Source: Oscillospiraceae bacterium (lineage in GTDB: Bacteria > Bacillota_A > Clostridia > Oscillospirales > Oscillospiraceae). Taken from it: 9,782 nucleotides of DNA. The DNA is taken from contig JAFYCC010000002.1 of the NCBI GenBank assembly GCA_017539885.1, forward strand, positions 1 to 9,782, read 5' to 3'. The notes below the pieces were generated by a model. It was not told the origin of the DNA and did not search any database. It saw only the letters and a program-made list of their open reading frames with translations. The position numbers were made by a program, and so were the translations under genes. Shown in pieces: positions 1 to 5,931 of the stretch (its first letter is position 1; each line of letters starts with the position of its first letter).

Positions 1-1
1 C

Positions 2-106
2 ACGGAGATCCTGCTCTTGGCAATGGCCTATAATGTAAACAAACTGCATTCCAAGATACAGCAAAACCGGACCGGAACGCAGTTGTTTGAAAAAGATACG
101 GCTTAG
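2..106 (+). CDS. IS1182-type transposase, C-terminal end (partial)
   Basis: Only the last 34 codons are in the window, read in frame from base 2 to the TAG at 104-106; the gene continues off the left edge. The residues LLLAMAYNVNKLHSKIQ followed by a short polar tail match, as I know the family, the end of the DDE transposase domain of IS1182-type elements, where a hydrophobic stretch leads into N-x-x-K-L-H-x-K-I-Q. It would be the catalytic protein of an insertion sequence. It stops about 70 bases before two terminator-like hairpins. The right terminal inverted repeat of the element cannot be located without the left end. Whether the element is intact cannot be judged. The family call rests on a short stretch, so it is moderately sure. 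Confidence 0.68.
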   Translation, partial: TEILLLAMAYNVNKLHSKIQQNRTGTQLFEKDTA

Positions 107-174
107 TTTTCCACAAAACTAGATAAAAGACTGATTTGGGCAGGCCTTAGAAGGGCGTGCTCTGGTACAAGTTG

Positions 175-213
175 CGGCAGATTCCCAACATCGTTGTGGA
201 TTCTGTCGTTTTT
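175..213 (+). terminator. Terminator-like hairpin after the transposase
   Basis: The arm at 175-189 pairs with 193-208 around a three-base loop, with one mismatch, one G-U pair and one bulged base, and is followed directly by five T at 209-213. It sits about 70 bases after the transposase stop codon and would end that transcript. The stem is imperfect, so it may be a decayed or weak terminator or part of the end of the insertion sequence. Confidence 0.5.
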
Positions 214-232
214 CCTTGTCCGAGGCAATAGC

Positions 233-274
233 AAAGGAGCTGCGCAAAATTTGCATTTTGCTACAGCTCCTTTT
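233..274 (+). terminator. Strong hairpin between converging genes
   Basis: AAAGGAGCTG at 233-242 pairs perfectly with CAGCTCCTTT at 264-273, and GCAAAAT at 244-250 pairs with ATTTTGC at 255-261, leaving a small internal loop and a TTGC end loop. T at 271-274 follows on the plus strand. It lies between the transposase end and the stop of the minus-strand hydrolase at 286, so it can act in both directions, though the minus-strand T tract is weak. Similar hairpins often lie just inside the ends of clostridial insertion sequences, so it may belong to the element. Confidence 0.72.
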
Positions 275-285
275 AACTGAAATTT

Positions 286-1191
286 CTACTTTTTCAGAAC
301 AGAATCAAGGAACGCGAACAGGCGAGCCTCGTTCTCAGGGCTACCGTAGTCCGGGTGACCGTGTGTACAGCCTTCCATGACCTGAAGTGTTGCGCGGCCG
401 GGTCCGCAGACTGCGTTGATCTTGTCAACCATTGCACCGGAAGCCTCGAAGGGAACGACCTGATCGGCCGTGCCGCCTTCGATGAGGGTGGGCGGACAGT
501 CCTTCGTGACATAGCTGCCAGGCCAGGTCAGGGAGATCAGCTCCGGATGCTCGCGGCAGTTGACGCCGGCGAACAGATCGGCAAAATTGGGCATTTTGTA
601 GCCGCTCGGCATCGGAGGCGCTGCGTCGGAGAATTTGGAACACGCGAGCAGATCGTAAACGCCGAACAGACCGATGACGGCCTGAACAGAGCTGTCTTCC
701 TCCGGATAGCCCATAGAGAAATCCTCAAATGCGGGAATGCCGGCGGTACAGCCGAGCATAGTGGCATAATATGCCCCGGCGGAAGCGCCGGATGCAGCGA
801 AGCGATTCTTGTCAAGGAGGAACTTTTCCGCATTTCCGCGCAGAAAGCGCACTGCCGCCTTGACGTCATAAACGGACTCGGGGAATTTGCTCTCGTTGGA
901 GAAGCGATGATTGAGACTCGCCACAGCGTAGCCGCGGCGGATGCCGTTCATGTAGTAAGCGACCTGAAAATCACGCTTGTCGCCTCCGATGAAGGCGCCT
1001 CCGTGGATGAAGATGATCAGAGGAAAGGGACCGTCGCCTTCGTCAGGCAGGTAGAGATCCAAGGTCTGTTTGGGGTTTTCCGTACCGGCATAGTTCAGAT
1101 CGAGAAACTTGCGCTTAAGGCCGCTGACATCCAGCGTCGGCAGTGCGAATGAGACGCTGGTGTCTGGCTGAATGATCTTGATGGCGTCCAT
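286..1191 (-). CDS. Alpha/beta-hydrolase esterase (BD-FAE/carboxylesterase-like)
   Basis: A 301-residue protein of the alpha/beta-hydrolase fold, close to the BD-FAE/hormone-sensitive-lipase-like esterases. These hydrolyse carboxylic esters, often acyl or aromatic esters on sugars. Visible marks are the oxyanion-hole motif HGG at residues 63-65, the nucleophile elbow GASAG at 135-139 (Ser137), an acid in GTADQVVP (Asp243) and a histidine in CTHGHP (His277, less likely His279). There is no signal peptide or membrane segment, so it should be cytoplasmic. Length is normal for the family. The start is set by GGGAGG at 1198-1203 on the minus strand, six bases from the ATG. It is transcribed divergently from the UGSC-AKR-SMP30 operon and shares a control region with it, which suggests but does not prove a related substrate. 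The exact ester is unknown. Confidence 0.9.
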   Translation of the reverse strand: MDAIKIIQPDTSVSFALPTLDVSGLKRKFLDLNYAGTENPKQTLDLYLPDEGDGPFPLIIFIHGGAFIGGDKRDFQVAYYMNGIRRGYAVASLNHRFSNESKFPESVYDVKAAVRFLRGNAEKFLLDKNRFAASGASAGAYYATMLGCTAGIPAFEDFSMGYPEEDSSVQAVIGLFGVYDLLACSKFSDAAPPMPSGYKMPNFADLFAGVNCREHPELISLTWPGSYVTKDCPPTLIEGGTADQVVPFEASGAMVDKINAVCGPGRATLQVMEGCTHGHPDYGSPENEARLFAFLDSVLKK

Positions 1192-1214
1192 GGAATTCCT
1201 CCCTTTTCGTTTAT

Positions 1215-1234
1215 GTACATACTATAGCATGTGC
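1215..1234. promoter_or_regulatory. Dyad over the hydrolase -10, possible operator
   Basis: GTACATACTATAGCATGTGC is a near-palindrome: CTATAG is the centre and ACAT/ATGT flank it symmetrically, with one mismatched pair inside and one outside. It covers the -10 hexamer of the minus-strand hydrolase promoter, where a repressor dimer would block transcription. No regulator gene is in the window, so the operator role is inference from position and symmetry. Confidence 0.4.
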
Positions 1235-1249
1235 GGTTCATTTTCGCAA
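1221..1249 (-). promoter_or_regulatory. Sigma-A-like promoter of the hydrolase
   Basis: On the minus strand, TTGCGA (plus 1244-1249, 4 of 6 to consensus) lies 17 bases before TATAGT (plus 1221-1226, 5 of 6). This is the standard spacing, and the -10 is about 30 bases from the start codon. It gives a short leader containing only the ribosome site. Confidence 0.6.
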
Positions 1250-1326
1250 CCGTGAGGGGGCATGCTTCAGCGAGAAAATCTTTGCAATATAATTCAAAAA
1301 CGCGAAATGGTATAACTTTTTTTTAC

Positions 1327-1355
1327 TTTACACTTCGGCTGCAAGGCATTATACT
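1327..1355 (+). promoter_or_regulatory. Sigma-A-like promoter of the UGSC-AKR-SMP30 operon
   Basis: TTTACA at 1327-1332 (5 of 6) and TATACT at 1350-1355 (5 of 6) are separated by exactly 17 bases, with an AT-rich run of T just upstream. Transcription would start near 1362, about 40 bases before the ATG at 1403. It is the best promoter match in the window. Confidence 0.75.
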
Positions 1356-1402
1356 GGAACTACAAACCGGATCAGCCACGAATGATTAAAGGAGGATTTC
1401 AA

Positions 1403-3088
1403 ATGAAGCTTTACAGCCCCTGGGCAGAAGTCGATTCTGCCAACGCGATCCCGCTTAATCCCCGCCTCGATACGCTTGAAGGGAAGACAATCGGTCTGTA
1501 CGCCCATTTTAAGGGGCATTCTCCCGTCATGCTGGAGATCCTCTCCGAGCTGCTCAAGGAGAGATTCCCGACGACAAAATTCAAGGCGATCCAGATCAAG
1601 CGCGATACTATGGAGGCGTTCAAGCTTCCTGAGTTCGATGCCGAACTGAAGGAATGGCTCAAGGACGTGGACGGCGTCATCACCGCCTATGGCGATGCCG
1701 GCAGCTGCTGCATGTTCCACGCCTACAACACTGTTTACGTCGAGCGTCTTGGCAAGCCGACCGTCATGCTCTGCAAGCGAGACCTGCTCAAAGCCGGTCA
1801 GAAAGCGGCCGCATCGCGCATGTGCCCGAATCTGCGCTTCGTCACCTCTGAGATCATGGACCTGACCTGGGTGCCGGAGATCGACGAGGGCGTGCGTGAG
1901 CACATCATCCGTCCGGGCCTCGCGAAAGTGCTCGACGAAGTCATCGATGGCCTGACCAAGCCCCTGACGGAAGAGGAGAAGACTCCTTTTGTCAAGGACA
2001 ACAGCGCCTCGAAGCCCTTTGAGTATACCGGAGCGCCGGATAAGATCAGCGATTTCTACTATCGCCGCGGCTGGACCACAGGTCTGCCGATCTGCGCGCC
2101 GACCGAAGAGGCGGTCAAGGAGATGCTCCGCGGTACCGATCTGCCTGCGGATACTGTCGTGGCGGAGCTTCCGCCCATGATGGGCAAGGCGACGGTGGAG
2201 AAAATCGCGGTCAACGCGGTCATGGCCGGATGCCTGCCGACCTATCTGCCCGTGCTGATCGCAGCTGTGAAGGCCACTGCCGATCCGATCGTCCACCTCG
2301 AAGGCTGGACCTGCTCCGTGGCAAGCTGGGCACCGATCATCACCGTCAGCGGCAAAGTTGCGCAGGACATCGGCATTCGCACCTCCTCTGCCGCTATCAG
2401 CCAGTATGACAAGGCCAGCGCCGCAATCGCGCGTGCGTATTCCTATATGATCCTGAACATCGCCGGCGTGCGTCCCGGCGAGGAGGATCTCTGCGAAGTC
2501 GGCCATGAGGGCCGTATGGCCATCTGCATCGGTGACCGTATCGCGGATGACAATCCCTGGGCGCCGCTGCACGTCGACTTCGGCCTCAAGGAAGAAGACA
2601 GCGCCGTCGTAATGTCCTGGTATCAGGAGCGCTATGAAGGACACGGCAACGATGCGGCGGGCTGCTTCAGGAGCATGTACAGAGTCGTGTACGGCGGCTA
2701 TGACCGCGGCGTTACTTACGTCATGTCTCCCGGCTTTGTTCGCGCGCTGGAGCGTGGCGGATTCAAGAGCCGCAAGGAAGTGCTGCGCTATGTCCAGCAG
2801 TACTGCAGACACAGTGCGGCTAACGTGAATTTCCGCTGGATGTATGCGAACAACCATGTTCCCGAGGGCGTTCAGCTCCCTACCAGCAGGGAAGAGAGCG
2901 CGCCTGTGTTCTGGACGACGGATCACATGATGATCGTCGTCAGCGGGAGCAACTACGATTCCACCTGCGTCAATTTTGCAGGAGGCGGAGAGCACGGCGG
3001 TCCCGCGTGCGCGAAGATCGATCTGCCGGCAGCCTGGGATGAACTCGTTAAGGAATACGCGATCGCACCGGAATACATCAGCTACTGA
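1403..3088 (+). CDS. UGSC-family two-domain protein (non-selenocysteine form)
   Basis: A 561-residue cytoplasmic protein of unknown function. Residues 22-185 fit the UGSC-like domain: LEGKTIGLY near the start, then GDAGSCCMFH at 97-106, which corresponds to the family signature GD-U-G-S-C with selenocysteine or cysteine at the first motif position. Here that position is Ala99 (codon GCC) while Gly100, Ser101 and Cys102 are kept, with an extra Cys103. Residues 215-561 form a second conserved domain with RGWTTGLPICAPT, PMMGKATVEKIAVNAVMAGC and PWAPLHVDFG, which I know only from uncharacterised proteins of this type. The start at 1403 is chosen because GGAGG at 1391-1395 is seven bases upstream; the in-frame ATG at 1382 would put the ribosome site inside the gene. 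It leads an operon with AKR and SMP-30 genes. The family's reaction is not established; a redox or thiol role is inference. Confidence 0.78.
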   Translation: MKLYSPWAEVDSANAIPLNPRLDTLEGKTIGLYAHFKGHSPVMLEILSELLKERFPTTKFKAIQIKRDTMEAFKLPEFDAELKEWLKDVDGVITAYGDAGSCCMFHAYNTVYVERLGKPTVMLCKRDLLKAGQKAAASRMCPNLRFVTSEIMDLTWVPEIDEGVREHIIRPGLAKVLDEVIDGLTKPLTEEEKTPFVKDNSASKPFEYTGAPDKISDFYYRRGWTTGLPICAPTEEAVKEMLRGTDLPADTVVAELPPMMGKATVEKIAVNAVMAGCLPTYLPVLIAAVKATADPIVHLEGWTCSVASWAPIITVSGKVAQDIGIRTSSAAISQYDKASAAIARAYSYMILNIAGVRPGEEDLCEVGHEGRMAICIGDRIADDNPWAPLHVDFGLKEEDSAVVMSWYQERYEGHGNDAAGCFRSMYRVVYGGYDRGVTYVMSPGFVRALERGGFKSRKEVLRYVQQYCRHSAANVNFRWMYANNHVPEGVQLPTSREESAPVFWTTDHMMIVVSGSNYDSTCVNFAGGGEHGGPACAKIDLPAAWDELVKEYAIAPEYISY

Positions 3089-3132
3089 GTTTCAGAATAG
3101 TCACGTGATTTCTGACAGGAGGATACTATCAT

Positions 3133-4158
3133 ATGAGAACGCGCATACTCGGGAAAACCGGACTGACTGTTTCGGAACTTTGCCTCGGCAGCGGAACCTT
3201 CGGCGGCCTCGGCGTCTATAAGTACGCCGGCGCACTCGACCAGCAGCAGGCCAACCGTATCGTGGATATGGCGATCGACGGAGGTATCAACTTTTTCAAC
3301 ACTGCCGAGATCTATTCAGACGGTCTCGCCGAGGAGATCCTCGGCAGAGCGATCGGCACGAGACGTCCGGAGAGCATCATCATCACGAAACTGCATCCCA
3401 CGAAAACGCCGGGCACGAATGACAAGGGCCTGTCCCGTAAGCATCTTGTTGAGGGACTGGAGGCCTCTTTAAAGCGGCTCGGAACAGATTACATCGACAT
3501 TCTGGAACTGCACCAGTATGATTTCGATACGCCGCTGGAGATCACGCTGCGCACACTTGACGATCTGATCAGTCAGGGCAAGGTGCGCTACGTCGGCTGC
3601 TCCAACTTTACCGGCTGGCAGATGATGAAGGGACTGTCTGTCTCCGAGCGTGAACACTGGGAGAAGTTCATGACCAACGAGGTACAGTATTCGCTGCTCA
3701 ACCGCGAACCGGAGTACGAAATCGTGCCGGCATGCGTGGATCAGGGCGTGGCGCTGCTGGCATACAGCCCGCTGTACGGCGGCTTTCTCAGCGGCAAATA
3801 CGCGAGGAACAAGCCCTGGCCGGAGGGAACGAGATTCCTTGATCTTGCGCACACGATGCCCTGGCCTGTGGACGTTGACGTGCTTTACAAGGTCGTGGAT
3901 ACGCTTGAGGGCGTTGCTGCCGCGCACGGCGGAACGGTCTCGCAGGCTGCGCTCAACTGGCTGCTCGCCAAGCCTGCTGTGTGCTCTGTCATAATGGGTA
4001 TTCGAAAAGAATCCCAGCTGCAGGACAACCTCGGCGCTACCGAGTGGGCGCTGACGCCCGATGAGGTACGTCAGCTCGACGCGGTGAGCGAGCCTGTTCG
4101 CAGATATCCCTACTTCATGCTTGATCCGGTCGCGGACGAGCGAAAGAAAGAGTTCTGA
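3133..4158 (+). CDS. Aldo/keto reductase
   Basis: A 341-residue NAD(P)H-dependent oxidoreductase of the aldo/keto reductase superfamily, a cytoplasmic TIM barrel that interconverts aldehydes or ketones with alcohols, or aldoses with lactones. RILGKTGLTVSELCLGSGTFGG is the usual N-terminus. The catalytic tetrad maps to Asn56, Tyr61, Lys86 and His127; Asn56 replaces the usual aspartate in the F-D-T-A motif (here FFNTAEIY). The coenzyme-binding part is visible as SNFTGWQ at 157-163, YSPLYGGFLSGKY at 211-223 and GIRKESQLQDNL at 289-300. Its length is typical. AGGAGG at 3117-3122 precedes the ATG by ten bases. The gene follows the UGSC gene after 44 bases and precedes the SMP-30 gene by 15 bases, so the three are almost surely co-transcribed. 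With a lactonase next to it, oxidation of an aldose to a lactone is a reasonable guess; the substrate is not known. Confidence 0.93.
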   Translation: MRTRILGKTGLTVSELCLGSGTFGGLGVYKYAGALDQQQANRIVDMAIDGGINFFNTAEIYSDGLAEEILGRAIGTRRPESIIITKLHPTKTPGTNDKGLSRKHLVEGLEASLKRLGTDYIDILELHQYDFDTPLEITLRTLDDLISQGKVRYVGCSNFTGWQMMKGLSVSEREHWEKFMTNEVQYSLLNREPEYEIVPACVDQGVALLAYSPLYGGFLSGKYARNKPWPEGTRFLDLAHTMPWPVDVDVLYKVVDTLEGVAAAHGGTVSQAALNWLLAKPAVCSVIMGIRKESQLQDNLGATEWALTPDEVRQLDAVSEPVRRYPYFMLDPVADERKKEF

Positions 4159-4173
4159 CAGGGAGGCATAGAT

Positions 4174-5097
4174 ATGCAGGAGATTTTTGCTCCATCACTT
4201 CCTCTTCCGCGTGAACTGCAGGAGCTGCCGACCATCATCGCTGAGCCCTGGATGAGCCTGGAGGGCGGAGATCCTCTGCTTGAAGGCCCTGCGTTCGACA
4301 GAAAAGGGAATCTCTTCGTCACACGTCCCACGCACGGCGAGATCGTAAGGATCGCACCTGATGGACAGAAGGATACCGTATTCAGCAGACCGGGCTTCAT
4401 GCTTAACGGCACGGCATTCCATAAGGACGGACGTCTTTATGCTGGCTGCCTGAGCGGAGAACTGCTGATCCTGAACACAGAGAGCGGAGAGTATGTCGCT
4501 CCGAAGCCGATCTTCGAGGGAATGCCGCTGTCCATCAACGACCTCGTTTTCGATGATGCGGGAAGGCTGTTCGTGACTGACTACAAAGGCGTCTACGGCT
4601 GTGCAATGGGCGGCGTGTACTGTCTGTCCGAAGAGGGTGAGATCCTGTGCAAAACTGCGGGCGGACTCGTGTCTCCGAACGGCATCTCGCTCAGTCCGGA
4701 CAAGCGGACCCTGTGGGTCAGCGAGACAAAGGAGAACACGGTGCTGAGTATCTCTCTTGGCCCGGACGGCATGACACCTGATTTCATTACCGGTGTTACC
4801 TGCGCTTACCGCTCCGTCGGATGCGCCGGGCCGGATTCCAATAAGGTCGACGCTGCGGGCAACCTCTACCAGTGCATCATGGGGCAGGGACGCATCGTCG
4901 TTCTCAACCGGACCGGCGTGCCCATTGCAAACGTCCTTCTCAAGGGAAGAGACGAGGGCTTCGGCCTGATGAGCGCGAATCTGGCGTTCAAGCCCGGAAC
5001 GAAAGAGGGCTTTGTGACTGCCGGCGGCAGAGGCGGCGCACAGATCTTCCGCTTCGAAGGCCTTGCCGAGGGACTTCAGCTGTTTTCCCACAGCTGA
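4174..5097 (+). CDS. SMP-30/gluconolactonase-like beta-propeller hydrolase
   Basis: A 307-residue member of the SMP-30/gluconolaconase/LRE-like family, metal-dependent six-bladed beta-propellers that open sugar lactones and related esters. Repeated blade motifs are visible (GRLYAG, GRLFVTDY, KRTLWVSET, GNLYQC). Likely metal or substrate ligands are Glu37 in LLEGPAF, Asn122 in SINDLVF, Asn169 in SPNGISLSPD and Asp221 in GPDSNKVD, matching the E-N-N-D pattern of the family, so the active site looks intact. No signal peptide is seen. GGGAGG at 4161-4166 sets the start, seven bases before the ATG. It is the third and last gene of the operon, 15 bases after the aldo/keto reductase, with a terminator from 5124. 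Some relatives act on organophosphates, or as strictosidine-synthase-like enzymes, so the lactone assignment is by family only. Confidence 0.88.
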   Translation: MQEIFAPSLPLPRELQELPTIIAEPWMSLEGGDPLLEGPAFDRKGNLFVTRPTHGEIVRIAPDGQKDTVFSRPGFMLNGTAFHKDGRLYAGCLSGELLILNTESGEYVAPKPIFEGMPLSINDLVFDDAGRLFVTDYKGVYGCAMGGVYCLSEEGEILCKTAGGLVSPNGISLSPDKRTLWVSETKENTVLSISLGPDGMTPDFITGVTCAYRSVGCAGPDSNKVDAAGNLYQCIMGQGRIVVLNRTGVPIANVLLKGRDEGFGLMSANLAFKPGTKEGFVTAGGRGGAQIFRFEGLAEGLQLFSHS

Positions 5098-5123
5098 GAA
5101 GGAACTGAGCTGAATTCATAATT

Positions 5124-5161
5124 AGGAAAGTCCTGAAGGCTATTCGGGACTTTCCTGTTTT
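5124..5161 (+). terminator. Rho-independent terminator of the UGSC-AKR-SMP30 operon
   Basis: AGGAAAGTCC at 5124-5133 pairs perfectly with GGACTTTCCT at 5147-5156, extended by one G-U and three Watson-Crick pairs around a GGCTA loop, giving a 14-bp stem. A GTTTTA tail follows. It lies 27 bases after the SMP-30 stop codon and separates this operon from the DUF3786 gene. Confidence 0.88.
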
Positions 5162-5215
5162 ATAAAGCTGCTGTATTATAGACAGTGACATTCAGAGGAT
5201 GGGAAGTGACCGGAA

Positions 5216-5848
5216 ATGCCGGAACTTGCAGGCAATCTGCCTTATCAGAACATGCTGAGTGCTGCGCTGGAACGGCTGCGAGACAAGGATTTAGCCGCAG
5301 CGGCGACGAATGCCGGTATGACTTGCGATTTGAACAGCGGAGAGATCCTCTTCGAGAGCTTCGGAGAAAAAGGCAAGCTGTTCCTGCCCGAACTGCGCAT
5401 TGAGGGCGATTTTACGACGTGGCAGCATATGGCGGTGCTTCAGTATCTTGAACTTGACGAGCCGCCGATGCCTTCGGGCGAGTGGGTTTCGATCCGCACA
5501 TTGGAGGAAAGCGCTGCGAGCAGAGGTGCGAGCTTTGACCGAAAGATCAGTTCCCTGGCGGCAAACCGGCTTGGCAGATTTTCGGAGAAAGCAATCACAA
5601 ATGCTTTTGAATCGCTCGGCGGAGAAATCATAAAGTACCGCAATGCCGACCTGAGTGCCGTGTTTCACTTTCTGCCGAACTATCCATATCTCTTCAATTT
5701 CTGGTTTGCGGATGAAGAATTCCCGGCGAATGCAAAAGCTCTGATTGACGCGCGTGCCGGCCGGGCGCTCGGACTCGAGGCAGCCGGAACAATGGCGGAA
5801 TTGCTTGTCGAGCGGATCTGCTCCCGCTGCGAGTCGGGAAACGCTTGA
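5216..5848 (+). CDS. DUF3786 domain protein
   Basis: A 210-residue soluble protein matching, by recollection of the family pattern, DUF3786. Visible conserved pieces are an alpha-helical start (AALERLRDKDLAAAATNAG), GEWVSIRTLEE at 88-98, RLGRFSEKAI near 118-127, LGGE at 134-137, and a C-terminal block with FLPNYPYLFNFWFADEEFP at 152-170 followed by a helix. The function of the family is not established. In some anaerobes the domain is fused to an iron-sulfur module; here no cysteine cluster is present, so it is the bare domain. The start is uncertain: the ribosome site is weak (GGGAAG at 5201-5206), and a possible -10 TATTAT at 5174-5179 has no good -35. It lies between two operons and could be co-transcribed with the flavoprotein 83 bases downstream. 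Confidence 0.8.
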   Translation: MPELAGNLPYQNMLSAALERLRDKDLAAAATNAGMTCDLNSGEILFESFGEKGKLFLPELRIEGDFTTWQHMAVLQYLELDEPPMPSGEWVSIRTLEESAASRGASFDRKISSLAANRLGRFSEKAITNAFESLGGEIIKYRNADLSAVFHFLPNYPYLFNFWFADEEFPANAKALIDARAGRALGLEAAGTMAELLVERICSRCESGNA

Positions 5849-5873
5849 CCTTCATCGTGTTTTGAGGTTAAAT
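5845..5873 (+). promoter_or_regulatory. Possible promoter for the flavoprotein operon
   Basis: TTGACC at 5845-5850 (5 of 6) overlaps the stop codon of the DUF3786 gene and lies exactly 17 bases before TTAAAT at 5868-5873 (4 of 6). It would give a leader of about 50 bases, rich in A, before the ATG at 5932. Read-through from the DUF3786 gene is equally possible, as no terminator separates them. Confidence 0.42.
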
Positions 5874-5931
5874 AGGAGCAGAGGTTTTCCGAGAAAAAAG
5901 AAAATTAAACATATTTCAAGGAGGACGTATT

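Noticed and set aside
355..1152. Plus-strand open frame of 265 codons opposite the esterase
   Set aside because: The minus strand carries HGG, GASAG and the Asp/His of a hydrolase plus promoter and ribosome site; the plus-strand product shows no motif.
1382..1402. Upstream ATG for the UGSC gene
   Set aside because: Its seven extra codons contain the ribosome site GGAGG itself, and no ribosome site lies before 1382.
1697..1699. Selenocysteine at the UGSC motif
   Set aside because: The codon is GCC (alanine); there is no in-frame TGA in the gene, so this copy is not a selenoprotein.
1349..2995. Minus-strand open frame of 548 codons opposite the UGSC gene
   Set aside because: Its translation is low-complexity, rich in Arg, His, Ala and Asp with no recognisable motif; it is a by-product of GC-rich third positions in the real gene, which has a ribosome site, promoter and family match.
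5151..5179. Promoter for the DUF3786 gene
   Set aside because: TATTAT at 5174-5179 is a fair -10, but the only -35 at the right distance (TTTCCT) is poor and lies in the terminator stem.
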